From Microbulbifer sp. THAF38 (GTDB lineage: Bacteria > Pseudomonadota > Gammaproteobacteria > Pseudomonadales > Cellvibrionaceae), in NCBI RefSeq assembly GCF_009363535.1, contig NZ_CP045369.1, positions 2,367,001 to 2,431,000 on the forward strand: a DNA stretch of 64,000 bases, given 5' to 3'. A program made the translations under genes and the position numbers. The notes beneath the pieces are model-generated. The model saw only the letters and a program-made list of their open reading frames with translations, was not told the origin of the DNA and searched no databases. Of this stretch, positions 27,771-35,743 are shown piece by piece (within the stretch, counting starts at the first letter, position 1; every line of letters begins with the position of its first letter).

Positions 27771-28879
27771 CATGCCTGGAATTTATACAAAGCATACCCC
27801 TGCGCGATTATCCCCCCCCCAGAGCAACACTCCAGCCCACTAACTCTTCGGTAAAAGTCAGCATGCTGGAGCGCACCGATACTCTAGCCTCCCCCCTCCA
27901 CTGATTAACATCCCGAGTTGTTCTAAAAATAAAACAAATATTATGATAACGACCTTTTAAGTGTATACTTTTAACATAGATTGTATCGGTAATTCTGATG
28001 TAGCTGCCAGTACAATTGGACGGGGCCCAGTACACATGGAGTGAGCAAAGCAACTTGTTAAGTTCATCAAAATCTGCGATTGAGAGTGAGTCTATCCCAC
28101 CTGAGGCATCGCACTATAATCATTGACGTCACTACAAGGCCTGCCCTGCTGACCTAGCCTTCTATTTAACAAAACCCCTATTCCTTTTAATCAAAGCTAG
28201 CGGCCTCAAGTAAATCAGAATCTAAGATTGAACCTCGAGGGTAATGACGAGGCATCACTCAGAGCAGTTCAAATCAGAACTGCCGTAAACCAAAAACACC
28301 TGAACCCCATAATGTAAAATTTTTGCCCCCCGTAATGAGGGCATCTCAAATCATGGAGCCGCACCATTACTGCTTTGATGAAAATCAAGCTGATTATGTA
28401 AACATTGCCAAAATAGATGGTGTTCAAAGGAATCATTATTAGTGATTTTTACGCCCTGCTGTCAGATTTCAAAATCAAGAAAATTTAGCACTTAAAAACA
28501 TTCCACCTCATCAACCAACAGCAAAAAACAAGAAATTACTTGCAACCTACCGGGAGCGCCATCACTTAGAAAACAAGAGGGTATTATCAGGCAAAATTCG
28601 TTACATTTTCGATAAATAATAAAGAATTTTTACGCCCCATTTTTCCCAAGAAAATTTCTCAAACTTTTCCTGCACAACACCAAAGCTTCTCTATACTCTG
28701 CTCAGCCGGATGGATAACTGACACCTAAAGCATTACCCCGATAATTGGCACCTGATTTATTTCCGGCCGGCTGAACTGTAAATGAGATTTTTAAATCTCA
28801 ATATTCTCACCCCAGAAACAATGAAATACCCGGACGATAGATTTTTATATCGATAAAGGCCTACTTAAGGAGTACGTTC
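27771..28879. other. 1.1-kb AT-rich gene-free region
   Basis: No supported ORF. Contents: a C-run at 27812-27820; an inverted repeat GCAGTTC/GAACTGC at 28264-28283; a 24-base motif at 27943-27966 repeated at 32271-32294 (21 of 24 identical); and an exact 12-base direct repeat ATTTTTACGCCC at 28445-28456 and 28626-28637. It is probably regulatory for the repeat-protein gene that follows. Confidence 0.5.
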
Positions 28880-29713
28880 ATGTACCAACCATATGCTTAC
28901 GGACAAGGAAATTTTGGACAACCGCTCAGCTACGCAACCTCACCGATTAATACAGTTGCCGGATTTTCCAACCAATCACCTTACCAAGCTGCACCACAGA
29001 TGAACCCACAAGGGTTCCTGGGCGATATTGTTAGCCGTGCAGCACCAATAATTGGTGGAATCGTTGGCGGACCTCAAGGCCAACTGATTAATTCTCTTGG
29101 CGGACTGGGCCAGTTACTTCCTTTTCAGGCGCTGCCACAAATTCACCCACAATTCGCACAGCAGATGGCGCCACAAAATTATCTCGGGGAGATAATTAAT
29201 CGCGCAATGCAACAATTTGGGGGATATATGGGCGGTCCTCAGGGCCAATTCAACAACATAGAGAATAACCTCAGCCAGCTTCTACCCTACCAAGCTGCAC
29301 CCCAGTTCTCTCCCCAGGGCCTCCTTGGTGAGCTGATAAGTCGTGCGGCACCTGCTATTGGTAACTACATTGGCGGCCAACAAGGCCAATTTCTGAATAA
29401 TGTGGCACGCTTAGGTCAGTTACTGCCATTTCAAGCATTACCGCAGTTAGCTCAACAGTTAGCGACACAACCCTACTTAAACAGCCTACAAGGTCAGTTT
29501 TCGCCTTTACACCAAACTCAAGAACAATTTGGCGGCTTCCCAAACCAGATGATGAATCCTGCTGGAGGATTCGGTCAACCAACCCCTTTTCAGATGATTC
29601 CGCAGCAACATTACCAGGGGTTTCAAAACTTTGGCGGCATTGGCCAGCCCTACCCATTCCAGGCCATGCAACAACCTAATTCAGCATTCCAACAACAATC
29701 ATATTTACACTGA
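28880..29713 (+). CDS. Gln/Pro-rich tandem-repeat protein
   Basis: 277 residues, not recognised. Starts after AAGGAG with MYQPYAYGQGNFGQ; no signal peptide or lipobox. Three units of ~50-60 residues share the pattern Q(A)APQ..PQG(F/L)LG(D/E)(I/L)(V/I)SRAAP.IG...GG.QGQ, then a spacer and GQLLPFQALPQ. Each unit has a short amphipathic or hydrophobic stretch flanked by Gln/Pro-rich segments. The C-terminal ~90 residues are lower-complexity Gln/Phe/Gly/Pro. Composition (high Gln, Pro, Gly, Phe, almost no charge or Cys) suggests an aggregating, surface or scaffold protein. It has its own terminator, separate from the protease genes 135 bases on. Confidence 0.75.
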   Translation: MYQPYAYGQGNFGQPLSYATSPINTVAGFSNQSPYQAAPQMNPQGFLGDIVSRAAPIIGGIVGGPQGQLINSLGGLGQLLPFQALPQIHPQFAQQMAPQNYLGEIINRAMQQFGGYMGGPQGQFNNIENNLSQLLPYQAAPQFSPQGLLGELISRAAPAIGNYIGGQQGQFLNNVARLGQLLPFQALPQLAQQLATQPYLNSLQGQFSPLHQTQEQFGGFPNQMMNPAGGFGQPTPFQMIPQQHYQGFQNFGGIGQPYPFQAMQQPNSAFQQQSYLH

Positions 29714-29727
29714 TCGTATAGGACTAT

Positions 29728-29754
29728 AAGTGGCGGGTAATCCGCCACTTTTTT
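29728..29754 (+). terminator. Terminator of repeat-protein gene
   Basis: 9-bp stem AAGTGGCGG/CCGCCACTT with loop GTAAT, followed by TTTT. Confidence 0.93.
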
Positions 29755-29847
29755 AATGAGGTTAATATTTCTTTTCAGAGATTTGACCATATTTTTTGTA
29801 TAGCTGACTTCTATATCATTTTGGAACAAAGAGTTTAGAGAAAAATA

Positions 29848-30081
29848 ATGAAGAAATTTGAGCAGTATGTGGCTGTCCCAAATCGCAAGGCATTAGCTAC
29901 AACGATTGAGCTGGAAGAATTGGCTAGGGAGGCAGAAAATTGCCCAGATGTGAAAGAGGTCATTTTACGCAAAAGTAATGTCACTCTTCGGGCCACCCCA
30001 GATGCTATTGAAAACCTGAAGAAGAAGTTAGGCGGTAAAGTGATTATTGACCCAGACAGCCCTATCCAGCCAATCAATTAA
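29848..30081 (+). CDS. Small propeptide-like protein next to subtilase
   Basis: 77 residues, no signal peptide. The C-terminal half, VKEVILRKSNVTLRATPDAIENLKKKLGGKVIIDPDSPIQPI (residues ~35-76), has the beta-alpha-beta layout and closing 'V-x-DPDxPI' that resemble the end of subtilisin I9 propeptides, which act as inhibitors and folding helpers. The resemblance is by eye only. It lies 86 bases upstream of the subtilase in the same direction, so it could serve the enzyme in trans. An AGAGAAAAATA purine stretch precedes the ATG. Confidence 0.65.
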   Translation: MKKFEQYVAVPNRKALATTIELEELAREAENCPDVKEVILRKSNVTLRATPDAIENLKKKLGGKVIIDPDSPIQPIN

Positions 30082-30167
30082 TAATGAATACCTTATCGAC
30101 TCATTACTTTCAGACTCTAAGTACACGCTGACAAACAGTACCGCACTGAAAGCGAAGGAACATAAAC

Positions 30168-32075
30168 ATGACTGAATCCCGACAAGAAAAGGCCGCAGGA
30201 GAAACTTCGGTCGAGGTTGCAGAAAAGGTAGAGTTACTTATTTCACCCCGTAGAAGTCAAATTGCGAAGTCCATGGGTATACAACCATTAAGCGCGGGGT
30301 CGATGCACAATGTAATCTCATACATTGCAAAGCAACTAGGTTGTGAAGTACTTCGTGAAATCAGACCTGGAAGAAAGTTAAAAACACTTTCAACCGCTGA
30401 TGAAGCAACAAACATCTATAAAGTACGCATGGATGTTGACGCTGCCGCAACACTCTACCAAACAGCTCCACCTAATGTTGCAGTGGAGTTGGATTCACTA
30501 CTTTCCTATGGGCAGGCAAACTTTTCTCCCAGCTTCACCGCAATTTTTGCCCAGCAACCCGGCCTCCTACGCGAGTATCACGCTAAGGCACAACAAGTTC
30601 GACTTCGGGTTGTCGGCTCAAAAGGCGAACCCATTCGGGATGCGCAGGTTATTGTAGAAAGCGCAGGATTTCCACAAGAGGGAGTGACCAATAATAAGGG
30701 TGAAGTGGCACTGAATATTTTTGCCCAAAGTGGTGGGGCCCAGATTAAGTCCCTACTCATCCGTCCCGCAAAAGACTTCTGGAATAAATACATTCGCTGC
30801 CCGTCGCTGTCATTGACAGGAGTAAACCTGGTTAAGTTGCACTCGCTCAGCGAGGCAATTCCAAGTTTCCCCAATAATACGCCCTATGGTTGGGGGCAAA
30901 AATTCATGGGCTTGGATCAACTACCTGATGAATATACGGGCAAGGGAATAAAAATCGCCATTATTGACTCAGGTGCGGACAACCAGCATCCGATCCTTTC
31001 ACACCTAAAAAATGGTGTTGACGTTACCAACAATTATGATACTAAAAGTTGGGCGGAAGATATCGTAGGCCATGGAACGCACTGCGCAGGCATTATTGCT
31101 GGCCAGCCATCCGGGACAGATGCTATTCGCGGCTTTGCACCAGAAGCAGAAATTTATGTATTCAAGGTCTTCCCGGGAGGCCAATTTAGCAGCCTGATTG
31201 ATGCCCTTGCCCACTGCATCGAAATTGGCGTTGATGTTGTCAATATGAGTTTGGGGAGCTCAGATTCTTCAGATGCGGTTGAGCAGCAAATTGAAGATGC
31301 CGTTCAACATGGAATCGCTTGTATTGTTGCCGCTGGCAATTCCGGTGGCCCTGTGCAGTATCCGGCAAGGTCCCCTAACGTGATGGCGGTGGGGGCAATA
31401 GGAATGCTTAATGAGTTTCCAAGAGATTCCTGGGATGCACAAACGGTTATCGCATCAACGGTAACCGCCGATGGTGTTTTCTTGCCCACATTTGGTTGTC
31501 ATGGACCGGAAATATCTGTTGCAGCCCCTGGAGTCGGCATTGTATCGGCAGTACCCGATAAAGGTTTTGATGTGCAGTCTGGTACATCCATGGCGGCACC
31601 TCATATCACTGGTCTTGCTGCCCTGCTACTTGCCCATCACCCACTATTCAAAGCTTCTTTAAGGCAGCGCGATGCCACACGCATTACCGGACTTTTCCAA
31701 CTGATCCGATCTCTGACATCGCCTTTGAATCTGGGAGCAGAAAGAATTGGGGCAGGTGTTCCCAAGCTCTTTGGGGTCGATACGGTATTTGAATCAGCCA
31801 AAGAAATGGCCGCAGGTGAAAGTGTGGGAGTATCCTCAGCTCAGACTACAGGCCCTCAAGCATCTCCCTACACTGGATTTACCGTTGCCCCCATGCAGGG
31901 TTTTTCAGGTGCTGCAACCAATTGGTCTGGCCAATTTGTTCCCAACGCCTATTACGGGGCGGATGTCCGGTCAATACCTCCCCAGCAGCCAGTGATGGGT
32001 ACCTTCCCGGATGGTTTTGCCTTTGGCCCTTATGGTGCGCCTTTTGTGGACCCGCGATCGATTCGCTTTTGGTAG
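30168..32075 (+). CDS. Subtilisin-like serine protease (S8) without Sec signal
   Basis: 635 residues. No N-terminal hydrophobic signal: it starts MTESRQEKAAGETSVEVAEK. Residues ~25-125 are a possible own propeptide region. A short Ig-like segment follows (VRLRVVGSKGEPIRDAQVIVES, ~142-165). The catalytic domain carries Asp in KIAIIDSGADNQHP (~266), His in GHGTHCAGII (~301), oxyanion Asn in VAAGNSGGP (~390) and Ser in GTSMAAPHITG (~474). The last ~75 residues are Gln/Pro/Phe/Gly/Tyr-rich, in composition like the upstream repeat protein. An intact triad predicts activity. Location is unclear: cytoplasmic, or exported by a non-Sec route. GCGAAGGA SD upstream. Confidence 0.88.
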   Translation: MTESRQEKAAGETSVEVAEKVELLISPRRSQIAKSMGIQPLSAGSMHNVISYIAKQLGCEVLREIRPGRKLKTLSTADEATNIYKVRMDVDAAATLYQTAPPNVAVELDSLLSYGQANFSPSFTAIFAQQPGLLREYHAKAQQVRLRVVGSKGEPIRDAQVIVESAGFPQEGVTNNKGEVALNIFAQSGGAQIKSLLIRPAKDFWNKYIRCPSLSLTGVNLVKLHSLSEAIPSFPNNTPYGWGQKFMGLDQLPDEYTGKGIKIAIIDSGADNQHPILSHLKNGVDVTNNYDTKSWAEDIVGHGTHCAGIIAGQPSGTDAIRGFAPEAEIYVFKVFPGGQFSSLIDALAHCIEIGVDVVNMSLGSSDSSDAVEQQIEDAVQHGIACIVAAGNSGGPVQYPARSPNVMAVGAIGMLNEFPRDSWDAQTVIASTVTADGVFLPTFGCHGPEISVAAPGVGIVSAVPDKGFDVQSGTSMAAPHITGLAALLLAHHPLFKASLRQRDATRITGLFQLIRSLTSPLNLGAERIGAGVPKLFGVDTVFESAKEMAAGESVGVSSAQTTGPQASPYTGFTVAPMQGFSGAATNWSGQFVPNAYYGADVRSIPPQQPVMGTFPDGFAFGPYGAPFVDPRSIRFW

Positions 32076-32086
32076 CCTAGATAAGC

Positions 32087-32116
32087 AGGGGTCACTAATT
32101 TATGTGACCCCTCTTT
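32087..32116 (+). terminator. Terminator of subtilase gene
   Basis: 9-bp stem AGGGGTCAC/GTGACCCCT with an 8-base loop, then CTTT, 12 bases after the stop. Confidence 0.8.
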
Positions 32117-32462
32117 ACAATATCGCTTAATTTTCGACCTAAAACCCACCTCTCTCTCTCAGATTGCAGGTTCGCGATGGCGAACTTGCTCTCCTATCTA
32201 CAGAGAGGCTTCACGCTCCCAACCTCCAACCCTTATTAACCGATGGGTGTTCAAAATAGATAAAAGAAAGATGATAACGGCTTTATAAGTGTATTTATTT
32301 TATGGCTTAATAGTCATAAAGCCCTATTTCATTCCTCATCCCGCCTATACCAGTGATCCTGCATTATGAGTCGATGTGACCCATTTGCTTGATGGCGACA
32401 TGCCGGCACCTGTAGGCTTAAACATTGTCCAAATTGACACTTGTTGGATACTCTGCCAGATA

Positions 32463-33749
32463 ATGATGCTTATAAGACTCTTCTCCTTTTCTCTGCTCGC
32501 TCTACTTCTCACTCCTGCTGCCAGGGCTTATGAGCTTCTGTACACAGCAATAATTGACCCTGAAACCAAGCTAGCCCGAGTCGAGTTAGCCTTAAAAGGG
32601 GAAGACATACCTAGCAAGCTTGTCCTTAACCTATCATCGGGGCGCTATAAAGACCTGAAAAGTACACAAGATCTACAGGAGAAAGGCGATAAAGCGATAT
32701 GGCGAACTGAGGGCAACGAGTCAAAACTCAGTTACAGCTTTGTCATCGACAATCAAAGGAAAAATGGTGGCTATGACTCTCGCATCACCAAAGACTGGGC
32801 GATTCTCCGTAGTGATAAATTAATTGCGCCAATTTCTGCAACTAGTAGCGGGCGTTCGTCAGATACCCGCCTGAAATTGGTGATGCCTGAAGGCTGGTCT
32901 TCAGCCCTCCCCTACCCTGAAATCGAAGATGGCCTCTATCAGATATCAGACCCCAACCGACGCTTCGTAAGGCCCAAGGGGTGGATGATTGTTGGCAAGA
33001 TTGGCAGCCGCCAAGATTATATATCCGGCACCGATACCAGAATCTCCGGCCCGAAGGGTCAAAACATTCGTCGCCAGGATGTGCTCGCCTTTCTCAATTG
33101 GAACCTACCGGAGCTAAAGAAAATTTTCCCGCTCTTCCCGGATCATTTATTGATCGTCACTGCCGATGATCCTATGTGGCGTGGCGGTCTCTCAGGTACA
33201 CGCTCATTATTTATGCATGCCGATCGACCATTGATCAGCGGAAACCGTACCAGCAGCATGATCCATGAACTCATACATGTCGGTACAGGTATTCATGGTG
33301 ACGACCAGAGCGATTGGATTGTTGAAGGTATCGCTGAATTTTACTCTCTCGAAATCTTGAGAAGGACTGGGGGCATTAGCGATGACCGCTACCAGGAAGC
33401 TATGGACAAACTTATACGCTGGGGTAAAAAGGCCCCCTCTCTATTGGTGAAGCGCTCTTCAGGACCGGTTACAGCCCGTGCAGCGGGGGTGATGCTTGAA
33501 CTAGACAAAGAAATACGTGAGGCGAGCGACGGAAAAGCCAGTATTGATGAAGTTGCGAGGGCCTTGGCGAGCACCCGCGGAGAAGTCACCCTGGAGAGAT
33601 TCAGAAAGCTATCGGAGCAGGCCGCAGGTAGACCGGTGAAAACTCTCACCTTAGAGAACCTAACCTCTAAAAGTAACAAGATCCTCAAAGACCAGGCAAA
33701 AAAAAGCCCTGACGACGGGGGGGGAGAGCGTCAGGGCCAAGACCATTAG
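32463..33749 (+). CDS. Secreted gluzincin-type metallopeptidase
   Basis: 428 residues from the ATG at 32463, the first start that gives a proper signal peptide (MMLIRLFSFSLLALLLTPAARA); the frame opens at 32376. Zinc site HELIH at residue ~268, with the third ligand Glu in DWIVEGIAEFYS 15 residues later, the HExxH-E arrangement of M1/M61-like gluzincins. The N-terminal ~200 residues are beta-rich, as in M61 glycyl aminopeptidases. Likely periplasmic or secreted. The last ~16 codons (SPDDGGGERQGQDH) are formed by one arm and the loop of a hairpin that on the other strand is a terminator, so the C-terminus was probably shaped by it. Confidence 0.8.
   Translation: MMLIRLFSFSLLALLLTPAARAYELLYTAIIDPETKLARVELALKGEDIPSKLVLNLSSGRYKDLKSTQDLQEKGDKAIWRTEGNESKLSYSFVIDNQRKNGGYDSRITKDWAILRSDKLIAPISATSSGRSSDTRLKLVMPEGWSSALPYPEIEDGLYQISDPNRRFVRPKGWMIVGKIGSRQDYISGTDTRISGPKGQNIRRQDVLAFLNWNLPELKKIFPLFPDHLLIVTADDPMWRGGLSGTRSLFMHADRPLISGNRTSSMIHELIHVGTGIHGDDQSDWIVEGIAEFYSLEILRRTGGISDDRYQEAMDKLIRWGKKAPSLLVKRSSGPVTARAAGVMLELDKEIREASDGKASIDEVARALASTRGEVTLERFRKLSEQAAGRPVKTLTLENLTSKSNKILKDQAKKSPDDGGGERQGQDH
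33698..33737 (-). terminator. Strong leftward Rho-independent terminator with C8 loop
   Basis: Read on the minus strand: stem GCCCTGACG/CGTCAGGGC (9 bp), loop containing eight consecutive C, then eight T (33705-33698). On the plus strand the same hairpin has no U-tract. No minus-strand protein gene lies to its right, so it most likely ends a non-coding RNA. Confidence 0.8.
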
Positions 33750-33852
33750 GAGTGAAACTTGGAGGATTTCATCCTTGCTACACTACGGGCAAGTACCATC
33801 CTGGTGTGCCCTACCAGCATTACAAAACACGTTTGGGGGGGAGACGTGTTAG
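33698..33852 (-). ncRNA. Candidate C-rich-loop small RNA
   Basis: Predicted ~155-nt leftward RNA. A 5' hairpin AACACGU/ACGUGUU (33850-33826) has loop CUCCCCCCCAA. A middle hairpin has an outer GGGCA/UGCCC stem (33811-33787) enclosing ACCA/UGGU. The 3' terminator hairpin has loop CUCUCCCCCCCCGU and a U8 tail. Two loops thus present CUCCCCCC, complementary to purine-rich SD sites, as in known C-rich-loop sRNAs. A weak promoter, TTGAGG-N17-TATCTG (33882-33854), would start the RNA at about the first hairpin. The 3' part is antisense to the end of the metallopeptidase gene. A match to the GGGGGGAG SD of the lipoprotein gene (24664-24657) is exact over eight bases. Confidence 0.6.
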
Positions 33853-34035
33853 CCAGATAAAGACAGTATCGAACACCCTCAAGGGATTTCCAGCACCCCC
33901 CAAAATAAATTAAGAACAAATGGAAATAGGTTCATCTGCAGCAGTACTAAAAGTTATTACGTCTATTGCCAGAAGGTCATCCGTGCACTTTCCAGACTTT
34001 TTTCCTCAACTTTTACAATTTGTTGAAATCAACGC

Positions 34036-34063
34036 TTGACTAATCTTCGATAGTCCATAGAAT
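34036..34063 (+). promoter_or_regulatory. Promoter of the tRNA-Cys/tRNA-Leu operon
   Basis: TTGACT, 16-base spacer, TAGAAT, then a GC-rich discriminator AGCGCCC, about 110 bases upstream of tRNA-Cys. Confidence 0.75.
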
Positions 34064-34173
34064 AGCGCCCTCTTACGCAGCCAAGTGCACGTAAGTATAA
34101 GAAAACGCTAGGATTTTTCAGATTTATCAGATAGAATTCGCAGCGTTCTCATCCACACAAGATGTGGAACAAA

Positions 34174-34247
34174 GGCTAGGTGGCAGAGTGGTCATGCAGC
34201 GGACTGCAACTCCGTGTACGCCGGTTCGATTCCGACCCTAGCCTCCA
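34174..34247 (+). tRNA. tRNA-Cys (anticodon GCA)
   Basis: Acceptor GGCTAGG/CCTAGCC, anticodon arm GCGGA-CTGCAAC-TCCGT giving anticodon GCA, U at the discriminator position as expected for tRNA-Cys, encoded CCA. Confidence 0.97.
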
Positions 34248-34341
34248 TTTTTCCTTTTCATTGCAGACTCCTGTGAACTGCATTGAGAGTGAGGACTCCG
34301 GGAAGAGCAAAAGCGCTAAAATCCCCCCTCGCAAAGGACCT

Positions 34342-34428
34342 GCCCGGGTGGTGGAATTGGTAGACACAGGAGACTTAAAATCTCCCGGCCTCACGGCCGT
34401 GCCGGTTCAAGTCCGGCCCCGGGCACCA
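34342..34428 (+). tRNA. tRNA-Leu (anticodon TAA)
   Basis: 87 bases with acceptor GCCCGGG/CCCGGGC, anticodon arm GGAGA-CTTAAAA-TCTCC giving anticodon TAA, long variable arm, T-loop TTCAAGT and encoded CCA. Transcribed with tRNA-Cys, 94 bases downstream. Confidence 0.97.
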
Positions 34429-34907
34429 CACACTTATTTAGCTTCAATGGGCTATATTTCTTTTAGTGCAAATATGGAGCACTCCATCTGAAGCGCTAAC
34501 CCTTTCAATCTTCAATCTCTCGCGACAAGAAGATTTTCGTTGATTCACAAATAGCTACCCTTCCCCCTTACATCACTTTACAGTCCTTACTGAGCCCCTC
34601 CCCTGATCACAGCATTTAAAACCAGCCTAGCCCTGTAATTGATATCGTAAAATAGTGAAACCGCTAGACTTCAATGCTGACCAGCTTAATAATTCGCCTT
34701 TGCCATAAAATGGAAAGATGTATGGCTGAAATTGGCCTCAAGGCAGCGTGAGAAAAGCTTGTAAACCGTTGGTCGCCGAAGGTGTGGCTCAATTTACCCG
34801 TTAGCAAAAAGGATTTTCAACATCCGTATCAGACAAGAACAACCATACAAGCCAAGTAAGATCACCCTTACTGGCAGCGTTATGAATCGTGTAGATTTCC
34901 GAGGATT
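34429..34907. other. Gene-free region downstream of tRNA-Leu
   Basis: No supported ORF and no clear terminator hairpin. It marks the junction between the tRNA operon and the patch of small accessory genes. I looked for a second copy of the tRNA-Leu 3' end as an integration mark in the window and did not see one. Confidence 0.4.
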
Positions 34908-35183
34908 ATGAGAAATAAATTGATTTATATAATGGCCATTTTTATGGCTGCATGCGGGACAGGATGTGCGAGCCAAGAAGATCTTCTCCATGCTGACCTT
35001 TGGTCCGATGATTCCTATATAAACATGCCTAGCAACGATAGGGCTATCCAAGATCTAGGGAAGACACCTCGAGCTAAAATGTTAGAGCAAAGAAAGATCG
35101 ATAAAGAGCGGAAAAATCGATCGTTAAAAGATCAGTTGCTCAGTGATTTAATTTTAGGTAAAGATGGGAAGATTAATTTTTAG
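34908..35183 (+). CDS. Small lipoprotein
   Basis: 91 residues. Signal MRNKLIYIMAIFMAAC with a candidate lipobox FMAAC (a second Cys four residues on, GTGC, is an alternative), then a hydrophilic, strongly charged body (KTPRAKMLEQRKIDKERKNRSLKDQ). Not recognised. The body is probably helical. GAGG SD four bases before the ATG. First gene of the small accessory patch after the tRNAs. Confidence 0.6.
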   Translation: MRNKLIYIMAIFMAACGTGCASQEDLLHADLWSDDSYINMPSNDRAIQDLGKTPRAKMLEQRKIDKERKNRSLKDQLLSDLILGKDGKINF

Positions 35184-35233
35184 CCTAATGCCGCTAGTAT
35201 TCAAAGTGTGATGTGCTAGCGAATCCATAACAA

Positions 35234-35323
35234 AGCTAACAAATTCATTACGGCCGCAAAAAACGCAGCCTACACCAGACTTCGTTCATTTTGCTCCAGC
35301 AGCCGTCTATGGTGACGTTAAGC
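35234..35323 (+). other. attC-like imperfect palindrome
   Basis: Left arm AGCTAAC...ACGGCCGC (35234-35257) and right arm GCAGCCGT...GTTAAGC (35299-35323) are complementary at their ends and inner boxes but not in between, the pattern of integron attC sites. The right end GTTAAGC fits the GTTRRRY core. It lies 50 bases after one small gene and 25 bases before the next (decayed) one. The left core is not a perfect RYYYAAC, so this is tentative. Confidence 0.35.
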
Positions 35324-35348
35324 ATCAAATAAGCAACGAGTGGAATAT

Positions 35349-35743
35349 ATGAGAGTTAATGAGCTCGAGGAAATTATTAGCATGGTATTTTAGGGCGCAA
35401 CGGTCGCTGACCAGACTTTTTCTGATTTTGGTTCGACTCTCAAGCTTCACTATTCTGAAGAAAAGTATATGTATATCACAGATATAGAACTTGCTAGAGA
35501 TGGTAGCACTGCTAATTTTTCTACCTAAGACCCTGAGGCAAAAAGTTACTTTTTTGCTGAGAAAAAATTTGAACCCTCCAAAAAAAATGGTGCTACGTTT
35601 AAGTATGCGCCAGGCTTGCTTCAAGTACAAATTGATCTAAAAAATAGGGTTAATGCGGAAGCCAAAAATACTAAAAAGCCAGCACAGTCACAGTCAAAGC
35701 AGCTACATACCCGGATTATAAAGACCCTTCTCTCTGGGAGTGA
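35349..35743 (+). pseudogene. Decayed small gene with two stops and a frameshift
   Basis: From the ATG at 35349 one frame runs with in-frame TAG (35391) and TAA (35526), still encoding plausible protein between them (TFSDFGSTLKLHYSEEKYMYITDIELARDG; then KSYFFAEKKFEPSKKNGATFKYAPGLLQVQIDL). Near 35690 the sensible continuation moves to another frame (KAATYPDYKDPSLWE, stop at 35741). At least three lesions; family not recognised. Confidence 0.55.

Noticed and set aside
27812..27820. C-run after tRNA-Pro as a second C-rich-loop RNA
   Set aside because: No stem encloses the C-run and no terminator follows in a suitable place.
27808..28053. 81-residue minus-strand ORF in the gap after tRNA-Pro
   Set aside because: No SD, no motif, and it spans a C-run and the repeated 24-base motif. 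Probably chance.
28746..28760. Sigma-54-like promoter (TGGCAC-N5-TTAT) before the repeat-protein gene
   Set aside because: The -24 half matches but the -12 half lacks the TTGC core, so it is not convincing.
28880..29713. Repeat protein as a RiPP precursor with the subtilase as maturation protease
   Set aside because: No leader/core organisation, no tailoring enzyme nearby, and repeats are far larger than usual core peptides. Kept only as protease-substrate speculation.
33706..33737. Hairpin at the metallopeptidase end as that gene's own terminator
   Set aside because: On the plus strand there is no U-tract after the stem and the hairpin lies inside the coding region. The U8 tract is on the minus strand.
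34429..34907. Integrase-type att duplication of the tRNA-Leu 3' end
   Set aside because: No second copy of the tRNA end was seen in the window and no integrase gene is present.
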